Source: Heliocybe sulcata | Lineage: Eukaryota > Basidiomycota > Agaricomycetes > Gloeophyllales > Gloeophyllaceae | DNA length: 64,000 nt | NCBI GenBank assembly: GCA_004369045.1 | Contig: ML213513.1 | Span: 722,968 to 786,967 of the forward strand | Reading direction: 5' to 3' | Shown here: positions 1 to 11,757 of the stretch, piece after piece | How the letters are laid out: each line of letters starts with the position of its first letter | Position numbering within the stretch: position 1 is the first letter of the stretch | Notes under the pieces: model-generated | Seen by the model: the letters and a program-made list of their open reading frames with translations, nothing else | Told to the model about the DNA's origin: nothing | The model's database searches: none | Program-made: the position numbers and the translations under genes

Positions 1-1953
1 ATTTTATTGACCATAGGGAATAGGAAGGACGTCAACCGATGTCCTGTTAGTACAAGACACTAAGCGGCCCGGAGGTTGCTACAGATGAATAACAGGGATA
101 TGGGACATGAATGAAAGTGATGAAAGTGTCCGCTATAGGAATAGAGCACTACGGCTCCTTCGAAGTGATCGAGGACAGTGAATGGTCGCGGAACTCTTGA
201 GTATGCGAGCTTGACACTAGTCCTTCCACCGAGAGGTCACGTGAGACTTGAGTCTCGTGCGCTGAATGAAGGTGGCAGACACTGAGGTGTGCCGGCGAGA
301 TTATGGACATCGAGCCACAGAACCAGATAAAGGCGATGAACATGTTCGTCCTGTTTGAAAGTGTTTGAAAGCGAGGGTTTCTCGTTAAGGCGCACTTTCA
401 AGAGCGACGTCAGCGTTATGCCACAGGTGATCGGACACCACCTGAAAATGCGAGAACAATCTCGACAAGAACAATGGTCGAAAACGAGGCAAAATCAAAT
501 TAGGTCGACGTAGTAAGAAGCCTCAAGGCTACCCCTGTCCAAGGACAATGGCGACATCACTGATGATATGGACGTACCAGAGCATGGCGTTATCATCAGT
601 GACCGTGCATTGCAATCCGTGGTCTCCGGGTCACAGGTTGATGTGGCATTTTCTTGAAACATTAGAGTGAGGTACCAGTTAAATGGAAGTGAGCTTCCAA
701 TGGGTCAGTAGAGACAAAGGGACACTTCCTAGTTACGTCGACCGTGCGCGATTGACAAGGGGACAAATTCTCCAGAGCTCGTCCGATCTGAAAGAAGCGA
801 TGGACAAAGGGAGGTAGGGGCCCGCAGATTAGCCTCGTCAGCTTTAGTTTTCCACGCCGTAGGTAATATTAGCGGAATCATATCCACCTCTTCTCACTGA
901 CTCTGCCGACAAACGAGCAGGTAATGGCGGTATTCCCTGCGTTATCGACGAGCAGAGCTGTGGTACACGAATCTGCCACAAAGGAGATGCAGCGGATAAG
1001 CGCGGAAGGAGATATCAAACGGCATGACGCTACTCACCAACGTCCCGGATTGTGCGGTCCGATTATGGGAAGATGGAGCATGATGGCGAACAATGGGTAG
1101 GCTACTGGAAGCAGTCGCGTAAGGCAACTGGAAGCATTACCAGAGTGCCACAAGGCAACTGCCAGACGCGGCGTGGCCGATGGTCGCTTGCGAGATGCAT
1201 ATCCCAATGCGCTTGCTTGAAAGTAAAGCTCAACATACATATGAGATACCCTGAAGATTAGTTCCTCGGCCGATGGGCGAGTTGAGGCCTTCTGCAAGCA
1301 CCTGTGGCATGAGCTTGCCCATTGCAATAGCAGTCATGTAATGCTTGGAGGTGCCTAGAGCGAGCGTCTGAGACAGGCGTCGGTTACGATTCATGCCACA
1401 GGATTACTAAAGAGGGCATGTGACGCCGGCAAGTTCAGGGTGGCTGAGAATCATCGCTGCTGAGAAAATTGCGAATATGGACGTACCCGCTCAAGATCTT
1501 TCATCCGGACGAAGTACACGTCCCTGTTCGTTGTTAGGCAGAGGCGTGCCACGCAATTGGATTAGCGCATCCCTTTCTTCTCATTGTGGCAGGAGCATGT
1601 CGGCTATCTATAACGGACGTAAGAGTAGAGTAAATTTTCTCAAATAGTCTCTGCAATTTAGGCAACAAGCAGTACACTGCAGACAGCCTTCGGCTATAGG
1701 AAAGAACGTTTGCGGGCTTATTGTTCCACGTTTTAGGATGGTTGAGCCACAGCAATCACAACGTGGCTGCCGCCACCGGCCACACCGGTTTGGAAAATTA
1801 GATGACGCGGGCCAGACCGGGTAGAAATGATGGGATACCCCGGGTAAATCGGAGACCACCGGAGACCACCGCCGAGGCAAAATATTCCCATATGTGGCAG
1901 CAGCGCCGTGCCACATCCATGCCACACCGCGAGAAGCCACAGGAAGCCACATC
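1..1953. other. No recognisable gene
   Basis: I see no conserved protein motif, transposon end or RNA gene here. Open frames are short, unspliced and overlap on both strands. The last 200 bp are richer in short repeated AGCCACA-like words and run into the promoter of the gene at 2088. Confidence 0.5.
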
Positions 1954-1960
1954 TATAAAG
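1954..1960 (+). promoter_or_regulatory. TATA-like box
   Basis: TATAAAG lies about 128 bp before the ATG at 2088. There is a TTTTAG acceptor-like site a few bases before that ATG, so the 5' leader may be spliced. Confidence 0.45.
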
Positions 1961-2087
1961 AGGCAAAGCATGCTGCACGCAGTTTTCCCCCACTCGCTGT
2001 GGCTTTTCCGTCTCCATCTCCGTCGACGACGTACGTATCGTCGCCGCCGTACTCAATGACTGGGACTCACCTGTGTTTTAGACGCGT

Positions 2088-4727
2088 ATGGGGCGACCTA
2101 ACGACCGGGACAGGCCCGACAACCACGATAGGCGCAACGACCACGACAGGGAGCGCAATGGCCGCGACGGAGGGCGCAACGATCGCGAAAGAGGCCACGA
2201 CAGGGAGCGCGACAAGGAGCGTACTAGGGAACGTGACAGGGAACGCGACAGAGCACACGACAGGGAACGAGACAGAGGTCATGAACACGACAGGGAACGA
2301 GACAGAGGTCGTGAACCCGACTACGACCGCGAACGCGCTAGGCGACAGATAGCAACGTCTGCTCCTCCGGGACATCCTGTTCCAGCAAACGTCGCTTGGC
2401 ACAACACCATACAGACGAACTGGGAGCTCTCCTTCAGCCAGCAACAATCCGGACAACTTCCAACTGTGCCTCGTGTTGAGACACCTGCACTACTTTACGA
2501 TCCCACCGTATTCGACGTTGTCCTAGTGCCGCACCCGCTCGTCGGAAGCATTGCTCGTATGGTGAACGAATATATGCAAGCGCGCGCACCCACATACCAT
2601 CCAGAGGCCCTGCGCGATCGATATCAATCACAGAGGAAAGAACGCGAGTCCGCATCGGCGCACCCGCTGCAGTCTCAACCGAATCGTGGAAATCGACTCG
2701 CAGACGCGCGCTTGGACCCGCGTCCCCAGCCCCAGCAGGTGCCGTACTATCCATATCCTTCTGTTTCCTCTGCCCGCCCTATACCACAAAGGATTCCGCC
2801 ACCTGTCCCACCCTACTTTCACGATGACATCGAGAATATTCGGCCCTCGTCCCAGCCCCGTGCACCCCATCCGCCGCATCACCGGCAACCACCACCACCA
2901 TACCATCTGCCTCGCATACAACCAGCTCCACCTCCGCCTCCGCCTCCCCGTCCTCAGCCACAGCTGCAGCCGTACCCGCAGTATCAGCATCTGCCACCTC
3001 AGGTGCCTCCAAATCGTCAGTACTACCGCCCTTCTGCGTGGCCTAATGGACGTTCCTTCATGCCACAAGATGCGCCATCTCTTCCCACTCCCAGACTGCA
3101 GTCTATTGCCGATCATCGCGACTCCATCTCTCCGGATCGGGCCTCCAGCCCTATGCCGCTTGATGACGAATCTAACGAGGAACATGATGAACCGCCTATC
3201 AGTGCCGAGCCTGCGAGTCCCAAATCACCGTACTACAACACAGAGGGAGAGAGCGAGATTAGCGAGGATGTGGATCAGTTGGAAGAAGATGATGACGATG
3301 GTGGAAACGGACGTGGTGGACCGTCGGTACGTCGTCGTGCTCCTGCCAGGAGGGGAGGAAAGAAGGGTCGGGCTCGTGGAGGTCGCGCTGCTGCGACTGC
3401 TTCATCTGTGGTTCGTGCTCAGCCATCGCGTCCGGCTCTCGCTCGCGCTCCTGCTTCTGCTTCTGCCTCTGCCGCCGCTCCTGCTCCTGCTGGTCCTGCT
3501 GCTCTGAACCTTGAACCTTCAGTCGCCGAGCCCACCCCTGCCGATGACATGGCTGTCATCATGTACGGCGAGCGCCCAGCGAGGAACGCCTCTGCTTCCG
3601 CCTCTCCCGCTGGCTCGGGTGCAGCATCTCCGCGGACCGCGAGCCCCTCCGAGGACGGCGATGTGGCAATGTCCGACCCCTCCGCAAACCTCCCGCCTCG
3701 TGCCCGCCGCAAAAAGCGCCCCAGGAGGAGCACCCGCAAGCCCGACAGGGAGGAGCCCGCCCCCAAGCGTGCTCGGCCCTCCGACCCCGGCGAAGGTCCC
3801 AGCAACGCCGATGCCGCCCAAGAAGGCTCGTCCACCTCCGTCATGAACCTCAACACGCACGAAGCGACCTGCATCTGGCCGCTGCCCTTCCACGAAGACC
3901 ACCCGCTGGACATGCGGCGGCGCCTCGCCGAGGGCACCTACCAGCTCTGCAACCAGACGCTGAACCTGCGCCGGCAAAACGAGTCCAAGAAGCACATTGT
4001 GAACCACATCCTCGTGCTCAAAGGCAGAGGCCTGGTGGGCGAGCACATCAAGTGCCCCTGGCCTGACTGCGCGCAGTACGCGAAGCTCGAGAACCTCGCG
4101 CGCCACATCAGCCATGTGCACCTCCACCTCAATTTTACGTGCCGGTTCTGCGGGAAGAGTCTGGCCAGAAAAGACGCGCTGAAGCGGCACTGCGCGAGTC
4201 AGCATCCGAACATGATCCATGGCGATTTCCCGCTCGACGACGACGCGGAGGATGAGCCGGATGATGGTCCGTCCATGGAGGCTGCACAAGAGGCTAGCGT
4301 CACGGAGGAGGAAGGCGCTGCGGAGGAGCAGGGCGAGCAGGAGGGTGCCATCCAGGTCCAAGCAGAATCGGAGGAGGCCGTACAGGATCACTCACACGAG
4401 GCGGAGGTTCCTCAAGCTCAGGCTGTGGGAATGGAGGTTGCGACAGAGCAGGCCGCACCGGAGGAGGGCCAACGGACTGAAGTACCGCACCCGCATCAAG
4501 CCACACCGGTACAGTTCTCGCAAGGCGAGATCGCCAGGGTGCAAGCCGTGTTGGAGGCGCTCGCGCGAGCCCACCAGCAGCAACAGTACGCTCAACTGCA
4601 AGCCCAGCAAGCGCAGGTCCCCCAGGCTCAAGCTCCGCCTGCGCCAACCCCGCCGCCGCCGCCGCCTCAGCAGCAGCCTGGCGACACGAACCACGACGAT
4701 GCGGCTCCCATGGACACAGCAGCTTGA
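2088..4727 (+). CDS. Long low-complexity C2H2 zinc-finger protein
   Basis: Single open frame of 879 aa. Residues 1-85 are an Arg/Asp/Glu tract built of short RDRERDR-type repeats. A Pro/Gln/Tyr-rich stretch follows (about 190-350), then an acidic patch and basic RRAPARRGGKKGRARGG-like segments (about 390-430). Around residues 594-706 lies a Cys/His region with at least two C2H2 fingers: CPWPDC...HISHVH (about 654) and CRFCGKS...HCASQH (about 684). The C-terminus is Glu/Gln-rich with poly-Pro and resembles an activation region. A nuclear DNA-binding regulator is inferred; targets are unknown. The first ATG after the TTTTAG acceptor-like site was taken as start. The neighbouring VHS gene is convergent. 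Overlapping open frames on the opposite strand come from the high GC and are not counted as genes. Confidence 0.82.
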   Translation: MGRPNDRDRPDNHDRRNDHDRERNGRDGGRNDRERGHDRERDKERTRERDRERDRAHDRERDRGHEHDRERDRGREPDYDRERARRQIATSAPPGHPVPANVAWHNTIQTNWELSFSQQQSGQLPTVPRVETPALLYDPTVFDVVLVPHPLVGSIARMVNEYMQARAPTYHPEALRDRYQSQRKERESASAHPLQSQPNRGNRLADARLDPRPQPQQVPYYPYPSVSSARPIPQRIPPPVPPYFHDDIENIRPSSQPRAPHPPHHRQPPPPYHLPRIQPAPPPPPPPRPQPQLQPYPQYQHLPPQVPPNRQYYRPSAWPNGRSFMPQDAPSLPTPRLQSIADHRDSISPDRASSPMPLDDESNEEHDEPPISAEPASPKSPYYNTEGESEISEDVDQLEEDDDDGGNGRGGPSVRRRAPARRGGKKGRARGGRAAATASSVVRAQPSRPALARAPASASASAAAPAPAGPAALNLEPSVAEPTPADDMAVIMYGERPARNASASASPAGSGAASPRTASPSEDGDVAMSDPSANLPPRARRKKRPRRSTRKPDREEPAPKRARPSDPGEGPSNADAAQEGSSTSVMNLNTHEATCIWPLPFHEDHPLDMRRRLAEGTYQLCNQTLNLRRQNESKKHIVNHILVLKGRGLVGEHIKCPWPDCAQYAKLENLARHISHVHLHLNFTCRFCGKSLARKDALKRHCASQHPNMIHGDFPLDDDAEDEPDDGPSMEAAQEASVTEEEGAAEEQGEQEGAIQVQAESEEAVQDHSHEAEVPQAQAVGMEVATEQAAPEEGQRTEVPHPHQATPVQFSQGEIARVQAVLEALARAHQQQQYAQLQAQQAQVPQAQAPPAPTPPPPPPQQQPGDTNHDDAAPMDTAA

Positions 4728-5105
4728 AGCTTGAACGAGTACGTTCCCAGAATCGGATCATATGCACGAATTTCTTTCTCTATGCACGACGTTCTGTTCT
4801 CTCTATGGTTAAGATATGCAGTTCCTTTGGATTGTCGCCACGCATGTACCATTTACGTTCTTTAGTCCTTCTTTTCCCAGCAATGTGTGGAAGTATCCTG
4901 TATAGATGTAGTCTACCACTGTAAATAGCTACGGGATAAAAATTTGAATGCAACAGTTGACCAGTGCAAGTACAAAACTAGAAGCTCGCACACTCCTAAC
5001 CCGAGGTCGCCGGCTTGCCAATACAGTCCAAAGTACCGTGAACCGGAAGAGAATCAATCAATAACATAACAAAACTCCGCTCAGTAGAATACAACGACAC
5101 CACGA
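4728..5105. other. Convergent 3' intergenic region
   Basis: AT-rich spacer between two converging stop codons, presumably 3' untranslated regions and polyadenylation sites for both genes. No other feature seen. Confidence 0.5.
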
Positions 5106-6785
5106 TCAGAACAACCCCGCCAAATCCGCGAATGGATCCTTCCCCTGCTGTTGCGGCTGCGTCGTCGAACCCGTACTCCCATTGATTTGCGCAGGCTGCT
5201 GAGCCTGCTGCGGCCGCGGTGACATCCCGGCCCCCATCCCCATCCCATTCCCAAGCGTCTGCACGCCCGTCCCCATCCCGTTCCCAGAGCCACCGAAGTA
5301 GTTCGGCGAGCTGACCCTCTGCATCCCCATCCCTGTCGTCTGCGGCGGCATCTGCGGCGTTCCAGGGAGCATAATCGAGCCAAACTGCTGAGGCGCGGCG
5401 AAGCCGCCTTGCGGGGGCTGACTTGATGTAGAGAACATGTTCGGGTTTAGCCCAGCCTGCTGAGGTGGAGCGGATGTCGAGGACGAGGAGGGACCGAATA
5501 ACTCCGCTAGCTCGTCAACGGGGTTAGAAGGCCCCGATGTATGAGCAGGTGATGGCTCATCAAAGTCAATGAGGGATGTGCTAGTTGACTGAGAAGGCCC
5601 AGCAAGCTCCGCTGGGACGGCGGAGATGCTGTAGTCGCCCTTCTTGTAGGCTTCGTAGCGGTTGATGACCGTGTTGATTTGGTCATTTATTTGCAGGTAC
5701 GTGTCTAGGGAAGGGTAAGAAGCAGAAAGGAAAGAGATGGAAATGGGACGTACCCAGGGACTCTGGGTCTTCTGTCTCGGCGTCTGATATCCATTTCTGT
5801 ATTCTTGGACGTGCGTTGACAAGGATCTGTGCGACTTGCTGGAACGACCATGGCCGTCAACATCGAAGCTGAGCATAGAAAGTAACATGACGCACATCGT
5901 ACACATCCCCCGACACGAACTTCTCTCCCCGTTCCCTATCCACATTGTCCAGCATCTCGTTCATCAATATAACCTTCTGCTCCAGCTTGTTCAGCTCATT
6001 CAGCGCCTGCGAGCGGTAATCTGGTTTCGCTTCTGGATTGGCACCGGCGAGCGACTTCATCAGCTCCTGCGCGGCTGCAAGGTCGCGAGGTGTCCCACGG
6101 CGGATGAGTTCCTGCAGCTTCGCTTCCTGCGCTTCTCTGTCTTCCGCCTCCAGTTCGTCCGCAGATTTGATATTCTACAGAACGTTTAGTTCTCAGTCTG
6201 CAGCTACGGGATAGTGAACGTACCGACGCGGATGCAAGATTCTGGCTCGCCCGGGGCATCTCGCGGAAGCGATAGCCTTTGAATGTGAGAAGACGGTGCA
6301 TGTCTCTAATATTCCCCAAATCTTCCTTCCACCGCGATGTCGCGCAGATGCCTTCCTTCCAGCTGTGGATCAGGTCGAGGATGCGCTGCATGACAGGGCC
6401 AGGGAAAGGCGGCGGACGTTCAGGAAACCTCCTAACCAGCTCGTTCAGAAACTCCTTCGTCCCAATCTGAAGGTGGAATGGGTAGCCACACGACTGCACG
6501 AGCGTCTCGAGGAGCGCGAGTGCAAGCATGCCGATGTGAGGATTGCGGTGGTTCGCGAGGCGGGCGACGAGCATGGCGGCTTCGCGGGGACTTGGGTGAG
6601 GGTCACGCAAGCGCACATAGGGGAGAACGAGGGCGCACATACGTGTTCGCCTTCTTTTTGTTAATGTAGTCTGCGACCTCGAGATGGAGTGCGTAGTTTG
6701 GTTCTGGCAGGGAGGGGTTGCATGCTGTCGTGACGAGCGTTTCGATGGGTGTGACATTTAGCCATGTCGTCGGATTGCTGAGCAT
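5106..6785 (-). CDS. VHS-GAT domain adaptor protein (GGA/TOM1-like)
   Basis: Clathrin/ubiquitin-type sorting adaptor of the trans-Golgi and endosome. Five exons: 6785-6643, 6590-6224, 6174-5896, 5838-5754 and 5704-5106, with introns of 48-57 bp and intact GT-AG sites. The joined frame gives 490 aa. Residues about 5-140 match a VHS domain (ADYINKKKANTPREAA, LALLETLVQSCG, ILDLIHSWKEG). A helical GAT-like region follows (about 165-310: LNELNKLEQKVILMNEML, NARPRIQKWISDAE, YLQINDQINTVINRYEAYKKG). The rest is a disordered Pro/Gln/Gly/Met tail that ends in DPFADLAGLF and carries LIDFDE, which resembles a clathrin box. There is no GAE ear, so it is closer to short fungal VHS-GAT proteins than to full GGAs. 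The start is the only ATG in frame just before the VHS fold. Confidence 0.9.
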
Positions 6786-8212
6786 CGTGCCGTATAGATA
6801 GAAAAAAGGAGAGTAGACTGCGCTGGATCGCGTACAGTCGAAGTGTGCTCGCTGCAGCGCCTGTGCACGCCGGTGCCACGACAGCCAAACACAGCACGCC
6901 CGGTCGTATGCGTAAGTACTTGAGCGAATTAGGCGCCCACTTGGACACTTACCCTTCCGCTAATGGTCGACTGTAAGCAGCGCCGAAGTCTCCTACGATT
7001 TTTGTGTCAGTCGCTGGACTCTTGGAAGAGTCTCTCTCTGAGAGCAAAAGGCAAAAGAAACCAAAAAAACGGAATGAATTCACAACACATGACCTCGAAG
7101 TCCAACGACGAAAGCTCAGATTTACTGTCTCGGGGCTCGAAGCCTTTTTTTTTTAGCAAGGTGTAGTAGAGGATGTTATTTATCTTGACAATCTCACAGG
7201 AATGCGAAGACGCAAATGACACTTACTAAGTAAATGTTATCCAATCTAGCAGGGTGAGTGAGTTAGTTCCAAGCCCTCTCATGAGATGTTATCATGAGAG
7301 TTCGGAGGCAGTCGGATGTCAAGTCCGTGGCGAGCGCGAACCGTTCAACGTTCGACTTGCGCCAAATAAGTGGAGGGGGGGAAGGCAATCGCCCTGAGAG
7401 CAAAGGGCCTCCCGCCTTATATATGAGAGAAGACTGGGAAAGTGACGTATGTATCATCAGTCTCGGAAAGAGAGAAAAGTACGAGAGAAGCAATTGTGAA
7501 GTGGTGTGAAAGACATAGTGAAAGGGGATATGTCCAGACCATATTGGGTCAATAATCACGTGCACGATTGTGGCACGCATATGACCCGGGCATTACTTAT
7601 AGACTTACAGGAAGTCGAGCATGGTACTATCCATGTTCAAGCTAAAGTCAATATTCCTATGTGCACATGAATGCTTTAACTAAAGGGCGTACTGTGGTTT
7701 TACGAGACGAGCGGCTCAAACCTGAAATTATTAGGGAACTTCGCCACTGTTACTCCATGTCACGCAGTCAGTCGCTGCGGGAAATGATGAAGTCTGAGGG
7801 CGAACCTACCGCTTTTCTATTCCCTTGCAGAACGATTTCTATGGCAGTAATTTCCGGCAATGTATCCTCGGAAGCCGCGTCGCATACTCTACTCTGATAA
7901 TAGAGACTATATATCTAACACAAGAGTCTTCCATAGACAATATTATGACTAGTGATCACGTAGTCATTCTTCGTTGGCGACTTTATAGATACACGCAGCC
8001 CTGTGTCGCATAGAATTGCCGTTATGACAGAGGGAAGGCAGTAGCTCGTAAGCTTGAGGGAACGGGAACAGTATTGATATGTAAGCTATACACGAAGAGA
8101 GATCTAGAGAAACAGTAAAAAACAGGAATACATGCGTACGACTGTCACAGTGGCATCTTACACTAGCACAACGCGTATGCAAACTATGGGATAGATTCTG
8201 TATATTATCTTC
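6786..8212. other. Intergenic region, no gene seen
   Basis: Upstream region of the VHS-GAT gene and downstream region of the C2H2 gene. It contains a T9 run near 7147 and a G7 run near 7374. The short frames here lack splice support or recognisable motifs. Confidence 0.5.
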
Positions 8213-10331
8213 CTATGCCTTTTCCTCCGGTGCCTTCTTCGAATGGACATTGATAATATGACGGTTCCTCCCGTAGTAGTCCGTGCTCGCGTTCCACTTG
8301 CAGCCCGACATCGGACACCGGATTTGACGTGCCTTCAAATGTATGTCCATAATGTGCTTTTGAATGCTGTCACGCTTCATGGGTCGAGATGTGCACGCTA
8401 CCGCAGGACATTTCACTGTCTCCCCGTCGCCCCTGGTGAGCCCGCCATGAGAAGTCAAGTGGGCCATCATGTTGCATAAACGAAACGTTTCCTTGCACTC
8501 AGAATAAATGCATGCGAACTGGCGCTCTGGATCACCTGAGAACTGAAGAAATCGCCTGACGGCTAGGGCCTCGTCGTTGCCATCTAGCGGAGTGGCCGCA
8601 GTCACGGGAGTCCCTTCCAAAGCATCGGTTGAATGGTACTCCGTCATCAGTGACAGAGAACCGTTGAATGTCTCGCGCGAGGAAGAGGCTCTCGAAGCCT
8701 CTACGAGATCTTCCGAGAATTCGAACTCGGGAAGATTTTCGCCCAGACAGGAGCTGAATATTTCCAGTCCGATATCAAGCTCGTAATCCGACAAAACCTG
8801 TGGTTGCACATTCATCAGAGCTGGAGTTTCTTCGACGAGGTTCACAGTCGCAGAACACTCAACCGGAGCGAGAGGTGTGGGCTGCGGAAGTTCAGGCATA
8901 GTTGAAGAATCCGTCGCCTCCTGGTCGGTGACCTGGTGCTTCCTCGGAAATGCGATGCCGTAAAGATCATAGGAAGAGATCGAGGCATCCAAGAGTGTGA
9001 TGCCGGAGGCAGCCTCAACGTGCTTGGGAGGAATGACAGGAGCTTGAGTGCTCAAGTCCCTTCCGAACAAGCCTTGGTCACCTGCTGGGGCCAAAACGTC
9101 TGGCAAGGCTACTCCAGCAGAATAGCTCGGAGGCACATAGCACAGCTCTTGTGCTGAGATGCCATCCAAGAGTGCCGCCTCCGCCAATAGGTCCGGTCCC
9201 AGCTCAGACTCGTGCAAGGAGGCGACGAGCTGGTGCAACAGAGAGTCCGACTCTGAACCCGAGTCGTAGGTCTGCAGTAGCGTGGCGGAGTCTGCCCAAG
9301 ATGGGATTGAAGAAGGATCCGGGGAAATTGCCCCATGGCCAGTGATTTCGAGCGGAGTGCGACGACCATCCCCTGCATGGCATGGGGATGTGACGAGCTC
9401 TAAGGTGGAGTCCGAATGCAGTGGTAGTGTGCTAGACTCAAACTCCTGCCACAAGTCCAGATTCGCCGCTCCGTCTGTATCGTTCTCGAGGCGAGAGTAT
9501 GGGGCACTTTCTTCGTGACATTGAACGGTTAAGAGATCTGAGCTGCCGGAGCCCGCAAGTAGCGGTAGTGTTGTAGATTGGGTTTCAAGCCGTAAGCTGA
9601 GCGGAGGATCTCCAGTAACAGACACTGGTCCACAGCTCTCGTACAGAAAGGTTTCCTGACGGTCTTGGGAGTATCGGGCAGTGGTGGCAATGTGCCGCCT
9701 TCTTTTGGTATTAGACGACACCCGATAAGCTTCTTCTAATGTCGACGGCGGAGCGTTCTCCTGAGCCACTTTCCGCTTGCCGAGAACCTTGTCGAAAGCA
9801 GCCACCTGACTAGGAGGAGGGAGCAATAAAAATGGTCCGGTTGGTGGCAGCGCTCGACGTTGGCCCGTCGAGTGTGACCGACCGCGAACAGTGGGAGGTA
9901 TGTTCTCGAGGTCCTCCGGTCTACCAAGGAATTGACTAAGACTGTGGCGAATAGATGTGGAATGCACTTGCTGGGACACTTCATTCTGTTGACCACTCTG
10001 ATATCCTAATCCAGACGAGTGCCCACCCTCGGTGGCCGGCGGGTAAGATGGGCGAGAGGAAGAACTCTGATGCGGTCTGTTGCATGGACCGAGGAGCGAG
10101 TAGGCAGGAGAGAAGCTGGCGTTCCTTGAGGCTTCAGCTTTAGAATCGGCAGACTTGGATGGTCTGCGAGCCACATCTGTCAGTCAAGCCACAAGCAAGA
10201 AAGATCAATAGACGAACTGTAACTTGGTCCTCGCAATCGGGACCGGCGGTTTCTGCCTGAGGGATTGTCAACAATCAGCCCATATATTAGCAGAAAAGAG
10301 GCACTCACGGACTCGTATAAACGTCAGTCAT
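8213..10331 (-). CDS. Three-finger C2H2 regulatory protein
   Basis: The large exon 10176-8213 opens in frame only after a TGACAG acceptor, so the protein starts upstream. The best model uses ATG at 10331 with two tiny exons (10331-10309 and 10252-10224), giving 671 aa in a continuous frame that begins MTDVYTSPNRRSRLRG. The first about 560 residues are Ser/Thr/Leu/Glu-rich and disordered. The last about 110 hold three Cys/His units: CIYSEC...HLTSH, CPAVAC...HIMDIH and CPMSGC...HIINVH. A nuclear DNA-binding role is inferred from these. The protein ends a few residues after the third unit (KKAPEEKA). The two 5' micro-exons are the least certain part. No close family is recognised beyond C2H2. 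Confidence 0.78.
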
Positions 10332-10731
10332 GACGGTTGTTCCCGCACAAGGAAGCTTGCCGACATTGCTGGTCCTCGAGGGACGTGATCTTGATGTATG
10401 GGAGATAGGGAACATACTGATGTTATGGAGTTGAGACAGTGGAAAGACGTGAGTCCGTAAAGTGACGAACTTTCAACGATGTGGTAGTGGGGGAACTGAG
10501 AGGGAGCCACAATCTGGTCGTGGCGCGCCTTTATCGTGTGACAAGCCACAAGCCACACTGTCACAGTGCACGTCGCGTCACGCCTTCGCCGCACTTTGTG
10601 GCGAGCGCTCTCGCTATCAAATATCAGGTTCACAAGGCATCGCGAAACTGGGAATATCCTCCGCCGGAAGAGATCTTCACCGGGTGTTATGACCGAGCCG
10701 CGAAGGCATATAGGTGGACGGCGGTGGTACG
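10332..10731. other. Upstream region of the C2H2 gene
   Basis: Probably carries the promoter of the minus-strand C2H2 gene. I see no convincing TATA box or separate gene. Confidence 0.4.
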
Positions 10732-11500
10732 CTACCTAGAGAGATTCGGGCGAATTAGCGCCGATGAAAAATTGGTCTCTGCAGTGATCACCTCTGGCGC
10801 CTCTGTATCTCTCTCATCTTCAGGCCTGAAGAATCTTGAGAGGTACTCGATGAAGTCATGCTCCCGAGGGGGCAAGTGGACTTGGCTTGAGATACGTCTG
10901 AAATACCGGACGTGCCTCCGAGCTTCACAATCGATATGTGAGTTTTCGTTTAATCATGTCGTCCGCAATATGGTCTGACTCTGGTTCTGGACATGGACGC
11001 CCTCGTATCAGGCTTGAAAAGGAACATCACGACGGGCGCTCGGTGGGCAAAACTTGTCTCTCACTTTATATGCAATAATGTAAGTCTCTACCATTTGCCG
11101 TGAGTGTGAACATCAAGTCCCATGTTCAAGTAGACAGACTTGAAATCGTTACCAGGTTTAGGGGACATCATAATATATCCTGCAAAACAAATCAGAGGGG
11201 AACACCTCGGATAACGTTTAGCACGGTCCTACCTGGACATGATCTCCGGCGATAGGAGTCCTATCGCCGAGCTTGCAAGGTGAGGATGCATCACATACGC
11301 GTTCGGTACATACAGGTGGATAGGCACGCTTTCCCGAGACTGGATCTGCCGCGACGCGATCCTCTCGACGTTGAGGACAGCTTCTCCTTAATCCCAAACT
11401 CGTCTTCATTGAATCCGCAGTGAGTGAGGGGAAAGATATGTGCAATGGACGACGTACCATGGCTGGTGACCTAATCGATTCTTGTTTGGTTGGCGAATTA
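10732..11500 (-). pseudogene. Possible decayed host gene
   Basis: On the minus strand three stretches read like protein exons separated by GT-AG-like gaps: about 11385-11233 (HLYVPNAYVMHPHLASSA), about 11179-11090 (MMSPKPGNDFKSVYLN) and about 10898-10732 (HDFIEYLSRFFRPEDERD, stop at 10732). Their phases do not join cleanly, so either the gene is broken or my exon edges are wrong. No family is recognised. The nearby Helentron A1 begins about 260 bp beyond. Confidence 0.25.
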
Positions 11501-11757
11501 AATTTGATCACAGGACCTTTCGCGCATGCAGGAAAGCTCTGCTCTCACAAGCTGTTCCTCAATCATTCGATGTAGGTTGGATGTATGGTGCAGATGTCCA
11601 TGCTCGCTGACGCAAGGGTCAAGGGTCCGCGTCCAGGACGCTGTCAAGCTGTACAGTCCATCTCAATCCTTTTAACAATGGCTCGAGGATAACTCTATCG
11701 GGCACATACCGTGACAGAGTCACCCTCCCCGATACACTTTTAGGTTAGAAGAGTATT

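Noticed and set aside
2067-4767. Long open frames on the minus strand and in other frames of the C2H2 gene
   Set aside because: High GC and repetitive coding sequence keep several frames open. Only the plus frame has zinc-finger motifs and sensible composition.
7080-7170. A tRNA-like GGCTCGAAGCC word followed by T9
   Set aside because: There is no matching acceptor or anticodon arm, and the T run follows the word directly without the seven acceptor bases.
10308-10316. GGACTCGTA near the start of the C2H2 gene, like a Helentron end
   Set aside because: No partner word, hairpin or leader similarity nearby. It overlaps the likely first exon and is best explained by chance.
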